This document shows positions 23,301 through 33,415 of a DNA stretch of 64,000 bases, piece after piece; the stretch's first letter is position 1, and each line of letters starts with the position of its first letter. The DNA lies in the NCBI GenBank assembly GCA_027563935.2, contig JANVAS020000203.1:8804001-8868000 (forward strand), in the 5' to 3' direction. Source of the stretch: Costus lasius. Its lineage: Eukaryota; Streptophyta; Magnoliopsida; Zingiberales; Costaceae. Below the pieces are notes generated by a model. The model saw only the letters and a program-made list of their open reading frames with translations. It did no database searches and was not told the DNA's origin. The translations under genes were made by a program, and so were the position numbers.

Positions 23301-26300
23301 AAAACCCTGCCCTGTCACTTCCATCACTTCTTCTCTTCCCGCCCTCACATTTCTTCCTTCTCCTAAAGCCCTCACCTTTCTTCTCTTCTCTTCTCGCCCT
23401 CTCAGGCTCTGGCTCCTCAAACTTAAACCCTAACTCTAATTTGCATTCACTGTAAAACCCTACGAAGTTGTTTCTTCTCTGGGAGCTCGAGCATTCACCA
23501 AGCTAAGGGCTTTCACTGAACGACGAAGAGGAGACAAAGGAATCAGACCCTCCCCTAGCTCTCGATGGCCGCAAAGTTGGTATGTGTCAATTTAGGACGT
23601 ATGCGAAAAACTTTGAAACTTTGAGATAAACTTAGTAATTTTGGTAGAAATATATGACTTTGATCGCTGGAAATTTATCATGAAATGTGCGGGGGTCAAA
23701 GAAAAGATTTAGGTGGCGTTATTACAACATAACGTGGGCAAAGCCAATAAAATGCGTTCGATGATCGCATATTCAGGAGAGTACCTTTCCACGCCAAGTG
23801 CAACAGAAGATGGGGGTAGGGTAGAAATCAAAAAAGGCCAGCCCATGTTGAGCAGATGCTCAATGACTAGACTCCACAAGAGTTTATAACAATTATCTCC
23901 TCACTTAGAGAATGAGTTGAATACTACACCATTTGGGCATCTACTGGCTGGTCCAAATATACCATTGGATATGATGACTATAGAGTATTTAATAACAAGA
24001 TGGGATGCTGAAACCAACACATTCAATATCAATGGGAATTTGCTAAAGTTTACTGTGAAGCATGTTGAAATTATCTTAGGCTTACAAGGTGTTGGAATTT
24101 GCTAAAGTTTTGATAGAGAACTGCCAAACAGGGCATTTTACTAGCAGGAATTCAATGGATTGGCAATCAGTTGTTGCCTGTTAGAGAAGAAGATGACTGT
24201 TGGATTGTATGATGTTAATATGCAAAAAGAAAGGCTGGTTAAATTAGCAATTCTTATTTTATTCTGCACATTTCTGTTTCCTAGAAATTCATATATGCTA
24301 GTGCCATCACTTGTAAATTATGTTGAAGAGATTGATACTCTAAAGGATTATAATTGGGCCTAAGCAGTGCACCACTATCTATGTGACAATTTGTCAAGGA
24401 TCAGCAAGAAGAAGAAGCCATGTAGCTTTTCTGGATGCGCTATTCTATTAAATGTAAACACAGAATTAGTCGTCATACTTATTTTTTTACAATATTGAAC
24501 ATGTTTATAATCATTTGGCTTGTCAATTGAAGGTCTGGTTTTATGAACACTGTACAATATTCAACGAAAACAAGGTGGATCATGTTTTCCCTAGACTTTT
24601 TCGATGGCTGAAAGTCAAATTGCCAAGAAGAAATAACTATTTATGAAAACTCGAGGCCTTGTGTACAAACATGGTATGGAAGAATATACTATTTTTTAAC
24701 TTATTTTTCAATCAAGTGGGATGTTAATTAAAACATATTTCTTCTTTATAGCTTATTCTTGACATTAAATCAATAGATACTGAGAGTGTAGATAGTGGAA
24801 AATCTCTACATCCTGTTTTTGAGCCGATAGCTGCGATGATGGAGGATGAAGAAGTTCATGACGAGAATGAAGAGCTGTTGGAGAAATTGAGAGCTCTCAC
24901 AGCTGAAAAGGCTGAACTAAGTCAAGATATGAGATTAACTAATATGCAGGAAGAGAAAAACAATCTGAGGATAGCGTCAAGTATACAAATATATACATTT
25001 CGAAGGCGGATAGAGGAAGTTGAAGCAGAGAATGAAGAGCTGTTGGAGAAATTGAGAGCTCTCACAGCTGAAAAGGCTGAACTAAGACAAGATATGAGAT
25101 TAACTAATATGTAAGAAGAGAATAACAATCTGAGGATAGCGTCAAGTATACAAATAGACACATTTCGAAGGCGGATAGAGGAAGTTGAAGCAGAGAATGA
25201 AGAGTTGTTGGAGAAATTGAGAGCTCTCACAGCTAAAAAGGCTGAACTAAGTCAAGATATGAGATTAACTAATATGCAGGAAGAGAATAACAATCTGAGG
25301 ATAGCGTCAAGTATACAAATGTACACATTTCGAAGGCGGATAGAGGAAATTGAAGTAGAGAATGAAGAGCTGTTGGAGAAATTGAGAGCTCTCACAGCTG
25401 AAAAGGCTGAACTAAGTCAAGATATGAGATTAACTAATATGCAAGAAGAAAATAACAATCTGAGGATAGCGTCAAGTATACAAATAGACACATTTCGAAG
25501 GCGGATAGCGGAAGTTGAAGCAGAGAATGAAGAGCTTATGGAGAAATTGAGAGCTTTCACAGCTGAAAAGGCTGAACTAAGTCAAGATATGAGATTAACT
25601 AATATGCAGGAAACTCAAGAGGATGGTAAAGGGAGGCTAAAACGATGGATAAGCAAATCCCATCTCATAGTCTCCCCTTATACCGAAGAGAAGCACAAAA
25701 AGAAAACAAGAGTGGCAAGTCATAATGAGGTGTCAACTCTCATTCTTGACACAGATTCACCCGAGAAGGCTGTTGTAGATAAGGTACAACAATACGCATT
25801 AATTACTCTATATGTTTCATATAAATTCAAAATATCTCATGACTTGCCAAAATATATTTTTTATTTAGTTTAAGAATAGGAAAAGTTGGTGTGGACAACG
25901 ATTAGTTACTACAGCTCAAAAGATGCTCTTGCAAGATTACTTATCATCGAAGACCCCTATTTTTCATAAGGGATTGAAATGGGAAATCGATAAAGTTAAT
26001 GTGTATCCAATATTGTTTGGCCGATATGTAAATGTGTATGTAAGTATAACTAGTGGTTATTATTCTACATATACTAGATGAATTATAAAAAGACTTAATT
26101 GTGTTTTTTACCAATTAAATACAGGCTATACAGGCGTATGCTGCGTTGTTGGCTGATAGGTCTCAGTAGGATAAATTGAAGTATCCGCCATTTGCGTACA
26201 TTCACTCGCAATGTATCAACTGCTACATGGACAAAAATTTTAGCATGTCGGTCTTGTGCCTCCATCACCTGACTAGTGATAATGTTGGTATACTAGAAAG

Positions 26301-26735
26301 AGTTATGGCTCCAATTTGTTTTGAATCCCATTGGTATCTTATGTACATAGATATTAAAGGGGAAAAAATTATAGTGTACAATTCATTAGATCCGCGCCCT
26401 GAGGATTTAGATGTAGTTGCTACTTATGTAAGTAGTCAATTATTTATTATTTTTTCTTAATTAATTTTGTTTGGATATTCATATACCTTAATTCCTTTGT
26501 CCTTCAGGTGGCGGTATTACGTGCGCATTTTGGAATCCAAAGTAAGAATGAGGGAATTGACCTTAAGAAGTTTCCAATTGTTTGGGATGACAAATGCCCA
26601 AAACAATATGCTAGTGTAGATTGTGGCATATTTGTACTTAGATACATGGAATGTTTATCAAGAAATGCAGAATTTGATTTCAAGCAAGATGACATGCAAA
26701 AAGTTACGGGCAATTCTAAGCTTGGAACTGTTTAG
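23300..26735 (+). pseudogene. Ulp1-like SUMO-protease (C48 peptidase) gene of a MULE, multi-exon, decayed
   Basis: A CT-rich leader with AAACCCTAA (23300-23564) precedes ATG 23565 and a probable donor at 23580. Exons recognised by protein similarity: a DUF1985/plant-mobile-like N domain (about 23830-24450, motif FTVKHVEIILGLQGVG, resuming at 24534 with WFYEHC); a coiled coil (24836-25620); a linker (25621-25790, resuming at ~25875); and the C48 domain (26125-26430 and 26509-26735). The protease tetrad is present: His in SHWYLMYID, Asp in NSLDP, Gln in KQYASVDCG and Cys in DCGIFVLRYME. At least six in-frame stops interrupt the exons: 23887, 24103, 24142, 24361, 25112 and 26168 (24103 and 24142 could be misread exon edges). 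Ulp1 enzymes cleave SUMO from proteins. Ulp1-like genes are known passengers of plant MULE and CACTA elements, where their role is unclear. Exon limits are inferred. Confidence 0.82.
24866..25620 (+). repeat. Five tandem 165-bp repeats encoding a 55-residue coiled-coil unit
   Basis: Units start at 24866, 25031, 25196, 25361 and 25526, exactly 165 bp apart. Each encodes NEELLEKLRALTAEKAELSQ followed by a segment with RIASSIQ and TFRRRIEEV. The heptad pattern of Leu and charged residues predicts a long coiled coil. The units are about 95% identical, so they expanded recently. Unit 2 has a TAA stop (25112-25114). Confidence 0.9.
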
Positions 26736-26759
26736 GGGCTCATTATAATCAGAGTATCT

Positions 26760-27270
26760 TTAGTGCTACCTTGTTCAGATACGAGAATCGAATTCTGTGC
26801 AATGTGATGTGATCTTCTGTAAATTTCTACCATGGTACATGGTGGAAAAATCATGTAACATGGCGAAAATTTATTGTAATATGGTAGAAATTCCTATATG
26901 TTTATAGGTATAAATTGCATTTAATGACTATGATCACCTGCTTCAGCATATGGAAATTTATTGTAATATGGTAGAAATTCCTGTATGTTTACAGGTATAA
27001 ATTGTATTTAATGACTATGATCACTTGCTTCAGTATATGAAAAAATCAAGTCAGGCGGATCGGCGAACCCGTCTAGGCGATCGTCGAACCCGTATAGTAG
27101 TTGAGTCAAGTACGACACAATGAAAAGCAGGTACGATGAACCCATAAAGAGCTTGCGCAACCATAAAGCTAGACACATTGTCGAACCCGATGAGGCGATC
27201 GTCGAACCCGTATAGGACGTGAGAATACATAAAGCCAGCCGGATCGTCGAACCCGACAAGGCGATTGTCG
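26760..27270. repeat. Post-Ulp1 spacer with a ~115-bp duplication and GTCGAACCCG motifs
   Basis: 'aatatggtagaaattcct' followed by 'ataaattg' and 'atttaatgactatgatcac' occurs at about 26877-26940 and again at about 26956-27025. From 27055 to 27275 a GATCGTCGAACCCG / GCGATTGTCGAACCCG pair recurs. These are the same motifs as in the left arm around 3615-3660. Confidence 0.65.
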
Positions 27271-27279
27271 AACCCGTTC

Positions 27280-27510
27280 ATGGTAGAAAAATTCTATAAC
27301 ATAGTAGAAAATCATATAACATGGTATAAATTTATTACAATATACATGGTAGAAAAATTCTATAACACGGTAGAAAATCTTATAACATGGTAGAAATTTA
27401 CTACAACATACGTGGTAGAAAAATTCTATAACATGGTAGAAAATCCTATATCATGTATTACAACATACATGGTAGAAAAATTCTATAACATGGTAGAATA
27501 TCCTAAATCA
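27280..27510. repeat. ~69-bp tandem repeat (3+ copies), inverted relative to the 1660-3660 array
   Basis: The unit contains 'catggtagaaaaattctata', 'catggtagaaaat' and 'catggtagaaatttatta'. It starts near 27280, 27348, 27413 and 27468. It is the reverse complement of the 'ttctaccatgtt' blocks in the left arm, so the Ulp1-like gene is flanked by arrays in opposite orientation. Confidence 0.75.
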
Positions 27511-27519
27511 TGAGAATTC

Positions 27520-28055
27520 TATAAGCCAGCCTGATCATCGAACAAGAAGACTGGATCGTTGAACCCGTACATGACTTGATAATTTTGGGATCCACACTAC
27601 CAAAATTCTAAGTCCTGTATGGGTTCGACGATCGCCTCTGCTGGTTCGAAGATCTGACTAACTTCACAAATTCACTTGCTTCTGTATGAGTTCGACGATC
27701 GCTTTGTCGGGTTTGACGATCCGGCTGGATTCAATAATTTCTCAATTCCTGCATGGTTCGACGATTGACTAATAATGTTCGACAATCCAAATGCGATAAT
27801 CAGAATGCGGTCTGAAGTTTGAAATGATAAAGCCAATGCAGAAGTTGGACATCAACACAACAAACCGAAACCCAATAATTTCTCAAATCTCATAGAACAA
27901 ACAAACTTTCATACATCACATAACCGTAAATATTCAAATTTACATTAGCCAGATCCCTCTGCATGAGTTGCTGTTACATCACATGACTGAGTAAATCACA
28001 TAGATCATAATTACAATACACTTCAATCTAGTTTTGGATCCTCTTCAAACAACAG
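27520..28055. other. TCGAC-motif spacer and probable 3' flank of both MULE genes
   Basis: At 27530-27790 GTTCGACGATCGC-type motifs appear in the orientation opposite to those at 27055-27275. From 27790 to 28055 the sequence is A/T-rich. I see nothing coding there; it is probably 3' untranslated or spacer DNA between the two converging genes. Confidence 0.5.
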
Positions 28056-31000
28056 TCATCGCGCAGCAGTGTGTGCCGCTTCACCTTGTTGCTGCGATCC
28101 AAAATGAAACATATAAGAAAAAAAAAGCCCAAGTGAATGCAACACATTTGTAAAGACTCCATGCTAATTAATATACTTACATCGACTGATGCTAACATAC
28201 TAGTATATGAAAAATTGGGCAAGGGAATACCAAGGGAATTACAATAAGTTACCTATAAAAAAAATAAAATTATTATGTCATTTAAGAATAACATCAACAA
28301 ATCAATTAATTAGCAGCGCATGCTACATCAACAAATCGATCAATTAGCAGTGCATGCTTATAAGTATACCTCTGGGGGTGCTGATGTCTTCAAATGAACG
28401 TTGTTCTTAGATACAATAGATGGTTTTCTATACCTTTTCTCAAGTACATTCTTCTTTCTCCTTTCCATCGGACCTTTTTTGGTAGTCGGAAGCTTAATGG
28501 TAATATTAGATTGGAAGCCTGCTTCATCACAAGCATCATTCCCATCATCATTCTCTTCATCCTGTAAATTATCTTCCAGGTTACAATTACGAATTAATTC
28601 CTCAACTTGGCATGCTACTTGATCAACTGCCTTTTCTAAAACCACAAGGCCCTGTCTGCAATGCACACTTTTGGTTGAAAGACTCCATGCTTTTTGACAT
28701 ACCCGTTTATATAGAGATGATAACTCCTCTCGTCCATTTGAATCTAGGGTGGTGGGAGAGACATTTGTACCAAGCCCATCCTTGGCATATTTTGTCCATC
28801 TTTTTAACACATACTGTTTGGGCAATGATATGACATTATTGTAAGTGAGTACTCTCAAGAAATGCATACATAAAATACCCATGCATTCAAATATCTTGCA
28901 AGAGCATCCCACAGTTTGCGTTGATGGTGAAAAAGTAATTAATTCATCTCTACTACCATCAGCTGGAGATATCTTAAATATCATGTTTATATTATCATCA
29001 CGGATCAAGTGGATGCAACTTGATAATTGTGAATGAAATTCTTTAGCAAACTCTTGGTATATCACTCTTGTATACGTCATTGCTGCCTCCGTCATCATTG
29101 GCATGCCTCCATGTACTTAGATTGGGCTACTATTTCTGCTCTTAAAATCTAAAGTTACTTCTTTTTCATGAAAAAATTTCACTGCCTTGTCATACTGTTC
29201 ATGAACTCTAGCATACATAATTTCCGCTTGAAGAACTTTTTAAAATTAGAGTTTATGCTTTCACTTCACTGAGTTGTTGTCATGTCAGCACAAAATGTGT
29301 TAACACGATAACATGCAGCCCATTTCTCACGCAGCCTAAAAAAATTAATCATCCATCTATTGTCAACGAGATTATACTTATTCAATAAAGCATTCCATAT
29401 CTTTTCAAATCCTTCCACAGAACAACGCTCATATATGCAATGTTTAAAATCTCCTAAAAATGTATTGAACGAGTGAATCACTCGAGATAAAATTGTCGCT
29501 GCATTTTGGAAAATATGCCATAAACAAAGTCTATGTGTTGTATTTGGTAGCACCATTTGTATTGCTTTTGCCATTGCAGCTGATTGATCCATAAATATTG
29601 TTGTAGGCTGCCTTCCTGACATAGCCATTAAAAATGATTCAAATAACCAAATAAATAATTCAGTTGTCTCATCATATAATAATGCAGCTCCGAATATAAT
29701 GGTTTGCTTATGGTGGTTTATACCAAGAATTTGAGCAATTGGCATGTCATAGGAATTCGTTTGAAAAGTTGTATAAAATGAAATGACATCTCCAAAATAT
29801 GAATAATCTATAAGCCCTCTACCATCTGTCCAAAAAAAAATTAGCAATTTCTCTTGATTCATTGACCTGTATGGCATAATAGAATGAGGGATCAGTACTC
29901 TGTCATTTTTGTAAATACTTAAGTAAGTCATCAGCGTCCTTACACTCCAATTTTTTCCTCCTCCGCTTATTAATATAGTTAATATTATCATCCCTTACAA
30001 AACCAACCCTCTCATCACTTCCTGCACTTTGCTGAAAAAAGTTATATATCTGCTGCGATTTCATCCTAGAATCTGCCATGTGGTCAATCATAGTCCATTG
30101 ATATGGCTGAATTTTCCTTTGTGATCAAAACAAATGTACCTTATTGGGGCTTGCCATTGGATGGTTATGGTTAGTCTATAATCTCCATAAAGTTATTGGT
30201 GTCAATCTTGAATTCTACACGTGCCATGCAATTAGTTCGTGTAATTGGCTGAGGATTCTTAGTAAAATGCGTCCTATGCACTTGTCTCAGGCCTTGTTTG
30301 CTACAAACTAACTGATAGCCATTCCGCAAGTATACGGACTATCGAAGTAATATAAATATATCGATCCCATAGGGAGCAAATACCAAGTACCGACTAATTT
30401 AATTATCGCAAGCTAGACGATCCTTTGATGATTTTGAAATGGTTGCTGATACCTAAAATTAGGCTAAACAATAATGAAGCAGGGTAAATAAAGTCGAAAG
30501 CAAGGTAATTGCACAATGCAAGGTATAAGGATGAATATGATTAGGGCTAGGGACCACCACCTTGATGTGTTACGCGTGGGTGAGATAACAATATTAAAGT
30601 CCCTTTTTAGTCCTAGGGTAATCCAAAGGTGTGCAAGTTGTCCTCTCTCGAGCGATGCAACTTGCAGCTAGGTGCTTACCCGATTAAACGTCTACCGTCA
30701 TAGTACGCTCAACCGAATAAACCCAATGAGCGCCAGATTGTGCATACCATCCCATCATTTGTACATGTTGTCCCCTCTCGAGGGTGCAACAAGGTGCTTA
30801 TACAATTAAATGTCTACTGTCGTAGTACGCTCAACCGAATAAACCCAAAGGGTGCAAAACGGTATACACTACCCGTATTCAATCAACTACTCTCGTGCGA
30901 TGATTGAGACACTCTTACCTAGGGTTTACAACATCCTGACATGCCTCTCGGCCTTACTAGATGTCTAAGAGCATGAAGATAATCAAATGAAATACTCCAA

Positions 31001-31870
31001 TCATATGGTGTAACTAGGCAAAATAGGAAAATCTAGGGTTTATGAAATAAAACGATCATCCACACATAGAACATTCAAGGGGCTTTCCCTAACCCTGAAA
31101 CAAAGTTTAAGCTACAATGCTCATGTTCTAAAGCAAAGAATAGATCGGTTTCAGCATTTCATCCATGGATAATACAGGCGATCGAATAAGTGAGAAATGA
31201 GAAAACAAAACTCCCCCAAGTAGGAAGAAGTCGCCTAGTGTAGCCTCCTCTTCCTCTAGTCGGTCGTCTCTCTCCTTCACACTCTCGCGTGGAAGGGTTT
31301 TCTCCCTTCTTCTGCTGCTCAGCCGCTGCCTCCTTTTCTTATGTCCGGTTCGTGTGTTCGTGAATAATCCCCTCCGGATCCGCCTACGTGAATAGGGCTT
31401 TTGCTTTTTGTCTCCCTCCTCTCTGTCGAATTCCTCAATTGCCCTTACTAAACCTTCTCTTTTGCAAAGGAAAAACGAGGGGTAAAATCTGGAAAATCAG
31501 CGTTAGGCGACAGAGAAAGCCACGGGATGTGATGCTGGTCGCTGGGTAGACCGTGGTTCTTGCTGCGAACACTTATCATGCTAAAAATGGTCGAATTACC
31601 TCGCTTTTTCTTCATTCTCAGATTCCACGATTTAATGAATTGTACCATCTTCAATTCCGTTTGTAACCTTAGTTTCATCCTCAACTTCCTGTCATGTTCA
31701 TTATTTTCCATTGGTGCCAATTATTGTATATAGAGTTGATCATGGCATCCCTAACACATATCATTTGTTTCTTACCAATTTTACATTAGTTGGATCAACT
31801 TCAATTGGCATGCTTTCTTCATCTAATGAGGACAACGCGATTAGAAGAGTGGATGTCACCTTATCAATAC
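28056..31870 (-). pseudogene. FAR1/MULE-type transposase pseudogene, interrupted by a solo LTR
   Basis: Runs from an N-terminal stretch (31756-31870, MPIEVDPTNVK) across the solo LTR into the FAR1 DNA-binding region (LVCSKQG ... NPQPITRTNCMARVEF, 30150-30312). Then come the MULE DDE domain (29266-29900), the SWIM zinc finger CSCKIFECMGILCMH and LPKQYVLKRWTKYAK (28371-29104), and a probable last exon (28056-28093, donor at 28370). The first catalytic Asp of the family motif FDTT is Tyr (SFYTTF, codon 29773-29775). The second Asp is kept (FMDQSAAM). A TGA (29266-29268) replaces Arg just before the SES that carries the catalytic Glu. Further lesions are a TGA near 29907, an A/T-run frameshift near 29832, another near 29240, and TAA at 29117-29119. 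It is dead as a transposase. FAR1/FHY3 relatives are host transcription factors, but the damage argues against domestication. Confidence 0.85.
30313..31750 (-). mobile_element. Solo LTR (Athila/Tat-like) inside the transposase gene
   Basis: 1438 bp flanked by CTAAC at 30308-30312 and 31751-31755. The left end has the canonical TGATAG; the other terminus reads GGATGCC on the minus strand, probably a mutated TGATGCC. Inside, 'cgaagtaatataaa' followed by 'gatcccatagggagcaa' resembles the start of the LTR at 35321. Joining the flanks and keeping one CTAAC gives FAR1-type protein that reads across the site (apart from a TGA), which confirms the boundaries. No PBS, PPT or coding sequence is present. 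An ORF at 31448-31720 lies inside the LTR. Confidence 0.78.
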
Positions 31871-31914
31871 CCTTATCCATACTTTCAGAGCAAGTTTGGG
31901 TTCAAGTTCTACGA

Positions 31915-32830
31915 TATCTAAGCAAAGTTCGACAATAACATGGTAACAATGAAGGCCAAATTTGTAGCAATAAACATGAATCACACCAAGAACTCCTACC
32001 CTAGTTCCATTTGGTTTCATGCATGATTGGGTCAAGTTCGACGACATGCAATGGGAGTTCCACAATATCGTAATGTGTAGGCATTCATGGAAATCAACAG
32101 TGAATACATTATAAAAATGCACTACATTCACACCAAGAACTCCTACCCTAGTTCCATTTGGTTTCAAGCATGATTGGGTCAAGTTCGACGATATGCAATA
32201 GGGGTTCAACAATAATGTAATGTGCAGGCATTCATGGAAATCAACAACGAATACATTGTAAAAATGCACTACATTCACACCATGAACTCCTACCCTAGTT
32301 CCATTTGGTTTCATGCATGATTGGGTCAAGTTTGACGATATGCAACAGGAGTTCAACAATAATGTAATGTGCAGGCATTCATGGAAATCAACAGCGAATA
32401 CATTGTAAAAATGCACTACATTCATACCATGAACTCCTATCCTAGTTCCATTTGGTTTCATGCATGCTTGGGTCAAGTTCGACGATATGCAACAGGGGTT
32501 CGACAATAAAATAATGTGTAGGCATTCATGGAAATCAACAATGAATTCATTGTAAAACTGCACTACGTTCACACCAAGAACTCCTACCCTAGTTCCATTT
32601 GGTTTCATGCATGCTTGGGTCAAGTTCGACGATATGCAACAGGGGTTCGACAATAAAATAATGTGTAGGCATTCATGGAAATCAACAGTGAATTCATTGT
32701 AAAATTGCACTACATTCACACCAAGAACTCCTACCCTAGTTCCATTTGGTCTCATGCATAATTGGGTCATGTTCGACGATATATAACAGGGGTTCGACAA
32801 TAACATATTGTGCACACATTCATGGAAATG
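31915..32830. repeat. ~147-bp tandem repeat, six copies, open on the minus strand throughout
   Basis: The anchor 'ctagttccatttggtttca' recurs near 32006, 32152, 32297, 32442, 32589 and 32736. The period is 145-147 bp. Each unit carries AGTTCGACGATATGCAA and GGTTCGACAATA motifs like those of the left arm. On the minus strand the array belongs to an uninterrupted 346-codon ORF (31856-32896) of 49-residue repeats (KPNGTRVGVLGVNVV ... DFHECLHI). I see no similarity to a known protein. Confidence 0.85.
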
Positions 32831-32853
32831 AACAGTGCAGGCATTCATGGAAT

Positions 32854-33020
32854 CCATTAGTAGTTTAGGTTGCGGGGTTACTTTGAGATTGCCCAAGAGT
32901 ACCCTACACTATTTCCATTAGTAGTTTAGGTTGCCAGGTTAAATTGAGATTGCACTACAGGACCCTACACTATTTCCATTAGTAGTTTAGGTTAGCGAGG
33001 TTACATTGAGATTGCATCTG
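32854..33020. repeat. 61-bp tandem repeat, 2.7 copies
   Basis: The anchor 'ccattagtagtttaggtt' occurs at 32854, 32915 and 32976, exactly 61 bp apart. Each is followed by 'gagattgc' and (copies 1-2) 'accctacactattt'. It lies between the 147-bp array and the putative first exon of the transposase gene. Confidence 0.85.
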
Positions 33021-33086
33021 ACTATACAACATCAACAGCGCATAACACAACAGCTAATACGGTAATAATAGAGGATATGTTCTTAC

Positions 33087-33300
33087 CTTCAAAAGATGTT
33101 ACAGACGGATGGTGACGAGGGCAGAGACGCTGAACGAGAACGGTTGCACAACAATCTTGGACGAGAATACTGGAGGCTGGAGCAACCAGGACGAGAGCGG
33201 GTGGGTTTAGGGTTTCTGTTTCGGTTAGGCGAGAGAGGGACGGGTGCAAGAATTTGGAGAGACCTAGAGAGAGAGAGAGCGGGAAGCAAGTGAAATGATT
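33087..33300 (-). other. Possible 5' leader exon of the transposase gene
   Basis: On the minus strand this stretch is CT-rich (CTCTCTCTCTCT near 33270), contains AAACCCTAAACCC (about 33205), and ends at AAG|GTAAGAAC, a good splice donor (33086). It resembles the leader of the Ulp1-like gene at 23300-23580. By position it would start the transposase gene and place the repeat arrays in its first intron. Inference only. Confidence 0.4.
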
Positions 33301-33415
33301 AAAAGGAAAAGAGGAGAGAGATAAACTATGGTTGGGTTGGGTTAGGGGATGGTTACGGAGATGGAGCGGGACAGAGCGTAATGAGACGGGATAGAAGATG
33401 GAGCGGGTCGACATC
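33301..33415. other. Putative right end of the MULE, abutting a gypsy gag/pol fragment
   Basis: No gene. The sequence contains 'gatggagcggga' and 'agatggagcgggtcgac' and stops where Athila-type coding sequence begins at 33416. It is the natural place for the right terminus of the MULE, but I could not match it to a left terminal inverted repeat, which may lie outside the window. Confidence 0.35.

Noticed and set aside
24922..25230. Minus-strand ORF opposite the coiled-coil repeats
   Set aside because: It is the antisense reading of the 165-bp repeat; the plus strand encodes the recognisable coiled coil in the Ulp1-like gene.
31448..31720. 90-codon minus-strand ORF first taken as an N-terminal exon of the transposase
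   Set aside because: It lies inside the LTR bounded by CTAAC repeats (30313-31750). Joining the flanks gives FAR1-like sequence without it.
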